Origin: Piscicola geometra
Taxonomy: Eukaryota > Annelida > Clitellata > Hirudinida > Piscicolidae
NCBI GenBank assembly: GCA_943735955.1
Contig: OX030962.1
Location: 3,104,610-3,168,609, forward strand
Direction of reading: 5' to 3'
DNA length: 64,000 nucleotides
In this document: positions 61,316-64,000 of the stretch, piece by piece
Position numbering within the stretch: position 1 is the stretch's first letter
Layout of the letters: the number at the start of each line of letters is the position of its first letter
Made by a program: the position numbers and the translations under genes
Notes under the pieces: model-generated
Seen by the model: only the letters and a program-made list of their open reading frames with translations
Database searches by the model: none
Told to the model about the DNA's origin: nothing

Positions 61316-62197
61316 AGAAAGAATTTCAAGAAACTTAGCAACATAGAAATCAGAAGGTTTATTAGTAGAGATATTAAAGTCTCCAAGAATAAAAAATGGA
61401 CAAGATAAAGAATAAAGGAGTTCAGAGAGATTATGAAAATCATCTAAAAATTTAGGTAAGGAACTGTTAGGAGGTCTATATATAGCAACTAAATTAAATT
61501 TGAAAAAAGAAAGTCTAACAGTAGTAAAAAGGCATTCAAAGGAAGAAAAATGAACAGAAGAGTCAACAGAGATAGAATACAAGGACTTAAGTAAAATACA
61601 GATACCACCATATGAAGTGTGTCGAGGAGAAAGAGGGTTAGTTGGAGGCCGAGCAAGTTCAACAAAGGAAAAACCAGTAGGAGTAGAAGCAATAACTGAG
61701 GGTGATGAAGCAGATTCATGCCAAGTTTCAGTTAAAATAAAAAAGTCTAAAGAGTTAGAAGTAATTAGATCAGAGATATAGAGTGACTTATTATTAAGTG
61801 ATCTTGTGTTTAGGAGGCCAAACTTTAGATTAGTATTTTTAGAGATAATATTATTGAAGTTAACTTTACTCTTATTATCATTATTTATTTTATTATTATC
61901 ATTTTTTATTTTATTCTTATTATCATTTTTTATTTTTTTATTATTATCAGAATTTTTATGATAAATTAATTTAGAAGATTTTTTATTAATAATATAATTT
62001 AATTTAAAATTCAATTGTGTGTTAGTAGTTTTATCTAGGTTAGGATTAGGGTTAGAAAGGATAAGTTTTTCATTTTTTTTATAATTTCTAATAAATTTAT
62101 GGTCTAAGATCTGTAAATTAAAAGCCCTTAGTCTTACACTACTTTTAGGAAGTTTAGCGAAAGAAGAGAGTTCAATTAAAAAGTCCCTAGAATACAT
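61292..62197 (-). pseudogene. LINE endonuclease segment (EEP family), 5' part of the broken ORF
   Basis: 301 residues from ATG. After about 120 residues of Asn/Lys-rich sequence come the endonuclease signatures: LLNTRS (about 128-133), TETWH (156-160, catalytic Glu in TET), TSYGGICILLK (about 194-204), YRPP (240-243) and LGDFNI (271-276, catalytic Asp and Asn). The frame ends at TAA 61294-61292 just after a homopolymer run, and the expected continuation is found in another frame. Confidence 0.88.
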
Positions 62198-62398
62198 AAT
62201 AGAATGGCAATTAGGAAAGAAAAGAATTTAAATTTATAAAAAAATACTATTCCACTCATAAAAAACCGTCTAGCCATCAGCAATACAACGTTCAAAACAG
62301 TAACAACTGAGCGCCATGCCGCCTTGATGGACGCTAAACAAAAAAAACAATTAGTTCCACAAAATGAATGTTTATAATCATTAAAAGAAAACTTTATA

Positions 62399-63667
62399 TA
62401 TATATGCATATATCTATAGACTATAGTTATAATACTATATATATATGGGTATGGAACAGCTTTAAACTGGCTGTCATCTTATTTAGAAAAGAGACATTAT
62501 CAAGTTAAATTAGGTACACACATCTCATCACCAACCAATATACAACACGGCGTTCCTCAAAGCTCTGTTCTTGGACCGCTTCTTTTCACCACATACATCT
62601 CACCTATCTCAAATATAGTCAACCAATTCAACATAACCTACCATAAATATGCTGATGATATACAACTTCTTCAATTCATCACACCTTATACATCCAACCA
62701 AGCTACTAGTAACCTCACATCTTGCATACAAACCATGGAAACTTGGTTTCTCAATAACTATCTCCAGTTTAACACCACTAAATCAGAAATAATAAAACTA
62801 GGCACCCCTTATCAATTAAATAGTTTAAACACAATATCATCTGTCAACATCAACTCAGATAAAATCCCCATCAATAACAATCTCAAAATACTCGGAGTCA
62901 CCCTAGACAGCAAACTCACTTTCAAAAACCACATCACATCTATCATCCAATCATCACACTATCATCTCAAAGCAATCAAACACATACGCCCATTCATTAC
63001 TACTGATCTCTCCGCCTCACTTTCCCGATGTCTAATACTAAGCAGACTTGACTACTGTAACTCGCTATTATATAATATCACCAATCAAGAAAGAAATCGT
63101 CTACAATCAGTTTTAAACAAGGCGGCTAGAATCACACTCAACTGTGATTACCCAGGCCATCACCTTGTTCAATCATCAAAGGAAAATCCTATAAAACTCC
63201 ACTGGCTTCCTATAGACTTTCGAATATCCTTTAAAATAGCCATCACCACATTCAAAATTCTTCAAACCTCAATACCGTCATATCTCAGCAAACTCATAAC
63301 TAAAAAAACATCAAACAAACAACTGCGTTCATCTTCATCTCTTCTCCTCAACCAAGAATCCACTACAAACAACATCTCAAAAAGAGCTTTCCGTCACGCA
63401 GCTCCAACAACTTGGAATGCCCTTCCACCTGCACTTCGAAGCATCAACCAATTTTCGACTTTCAAAGCCAAACTGAAAACTCATTACTTTAACTTAGCCT
63501 ATCATTCTTAATAATTACTCCATGCTACTCTTTGCTCTCCTTTTCATAACATTACTATTATAATTATTTTTATTTCTTTATTGCATTACGACACAGTGAA
63601 AGCGCTTCAGTTGCGTGCCCAGGCGCTATACAAAAATGACAATTATTATTATTATTATATATGCATA
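62399..63667 (+). mobile_element. 5'-truncated LINE of a second CR1/L2-like family, with possible target-site duplication
   Basis: The insert is bounded by TATATATGCATA at 62399-62410 and 63656-63667, a possible 12-bp target-site duplication, though in AT-rich sequence. Coding similarity starts near 62447, in the middle of the reverse transcriptase, so about two thirds of the element are missing, as is usual for incomplete reverse transcription. The 3' UTR ends AAGCGCTTCAG...AGGCGCTATACAAA followed by (TTA)n at 63640-63658. That motif matches the 3' end of the minus-strand LINE, but the proteins are clearly different families. Confidence 0.85.
62447..63511 (+). pseudogene. LINE reverse transcriptase C-terminal part (5'-truncated, frame intact)
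   Basis: One frame is open from about 62447 to TAA 63509-63511 (about 354 codons). It contains WLSSYLEKRHYQV, HGVPQSSVLGPLLF (block B'), YADD at 62648-62659, the thumb region with LGVTLDS, SRLDYCNSLLYNI, LHWLPIDFRISFKI and the end region AAPTTWNALPPALRS. It lacks the endonuclease and catalytic block A, so it cannot be active. The absence of stops over more than 1 kb suggests a fairly recent insertion. Confidence 0.9.
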
Positions 63668-64000
63668 ACTTTTACTCAATAAACACCTGTTTGCCCTTTA
63701 AATGTTTACTTTTAAATAAGAAACGAATGTTTATGTTTATTCAACGGATTTTCTATACTTTTGAATAGATTCAGGGGATCTGTTTTACATTTCCACCACA
63801 AATAAAGGTTTACGTTGAACTCGGTAATTGTAAACATAAACAACAACAGCTGATGGCACTTATTCATTTTGCGGTTGTAGGTTAACTGCACACATCGCGC
63901 TGCATGTGTTAAATGCACATTTTCTTTTGCACATATCTTCTTTTTTACAGAAAAAACGTTAATATAGGGTTAAGGTTTTCAGAAAAATCGCAATTTAAGA
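63668..64000. other. AT-rich flank without a recognised gene
   Basis: Unique AT-rich sequence to the right of the second LINE. A minus-strand frame at 63712-63918 has no recognisable similarity, and no splice context supports it. AATAAA at 63678-63683 is present but cannot be tied to a gene. Confidence 0.5.

Larger units (their letters stand above)
58950..62360 (-). mobile_element. CR1/L2-like non-LTR retrotransposon (LINE), nearly full length, frameshifted
   Basis: Read on the minus strand it has a 5' leader of about 160 bp, an apurinic-type endonuclease, a reverse transcriptase, a short 3' UTR and a (TGAT)n tail at 58950-58967. The 3' end carries GAGCGCTTT...GGGCGCTATACAAATT, a hairpin-like motif seen in L2-type elements. 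The coding part is split by at least two disruptions, at the A7 run 61310-61316 (a T run on the coding strand) and at about 60430-60435. The first could be an assembly error in a homopolymer. No ORF1-type zinc-finger protein is seen; the N-terminus is Asn/Lys low complexity. The 5' limit is approximate. Confidence 0.9.

Noticed and set aside
63712..63918. Minus-strand 68-codon frame at the right end
   Set aside because: Unsupported by motif, splice signal or coding-like composition; left as unassigned flank.

Overview
The window is animal (metazoan) nuclear DNA. Its genes are interrupted by short GT-AG introns, it carries two non-LTR retrotransposons of the CR1/L2-like part of the Jockey superfamily, and two gene products look like animal membrane or secreted families (a TMEM196-like four-pass protein and a Ly6/uPAR-type protein). 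The very short introns (61-141 nt in two genes) and the wealth of simple repeats suit an invertebrate, but the species cannot be named from the sequence.

Layout. 1-49513 is one unbroken 23-bp G-rich minisatellite that runs off the left edge. It is built from nested segmental duplications (offsets 742, 762, 791, 920, 1216, 1325, 1333, 1588, 1748, 2604 and 5459 bp). Its long open frames on both strands come from the repeat and are not genes. 49514-51150 holds (TAG)n, (GAT)n and a 16-bp minisatellite around one small minus-strand exon (49905-50070) that encodes a signal peptide and the first half of a Ly6/uPAR domain. The rest of that gene must lie to the left, so the giant minisatellite probably sits in its intron.

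51796-54173 (+) is a five-exon TMEM196-like gene of 170 aa, assembled here from splice sites whose phases all agree. Its introns are largely tandem repeats, and intron 3 is stop-free and in frame. 55080-56070 (-) and 56478-58391 (+) are two unrecognised genes (251 and 538 aa) transcribed divergently from a 407-bp AT-rich gap that probably serves as a shared promoter. The TMEM196-like gene and the minus gene converge on a 10-bp minisatellite at 54595-55015.

58950-64000 is mostly mobile DNA: an almost full-length, frameshifted LINE on the minus strand (about 62360 to 58950) and a 5'-truncated LINE of a different family on the plus strand (about 62447-63656). They share a 3'-terminal hairpin motif. 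All multi-exon models are inferred from sequence alone; no transcript or database evidence was available.
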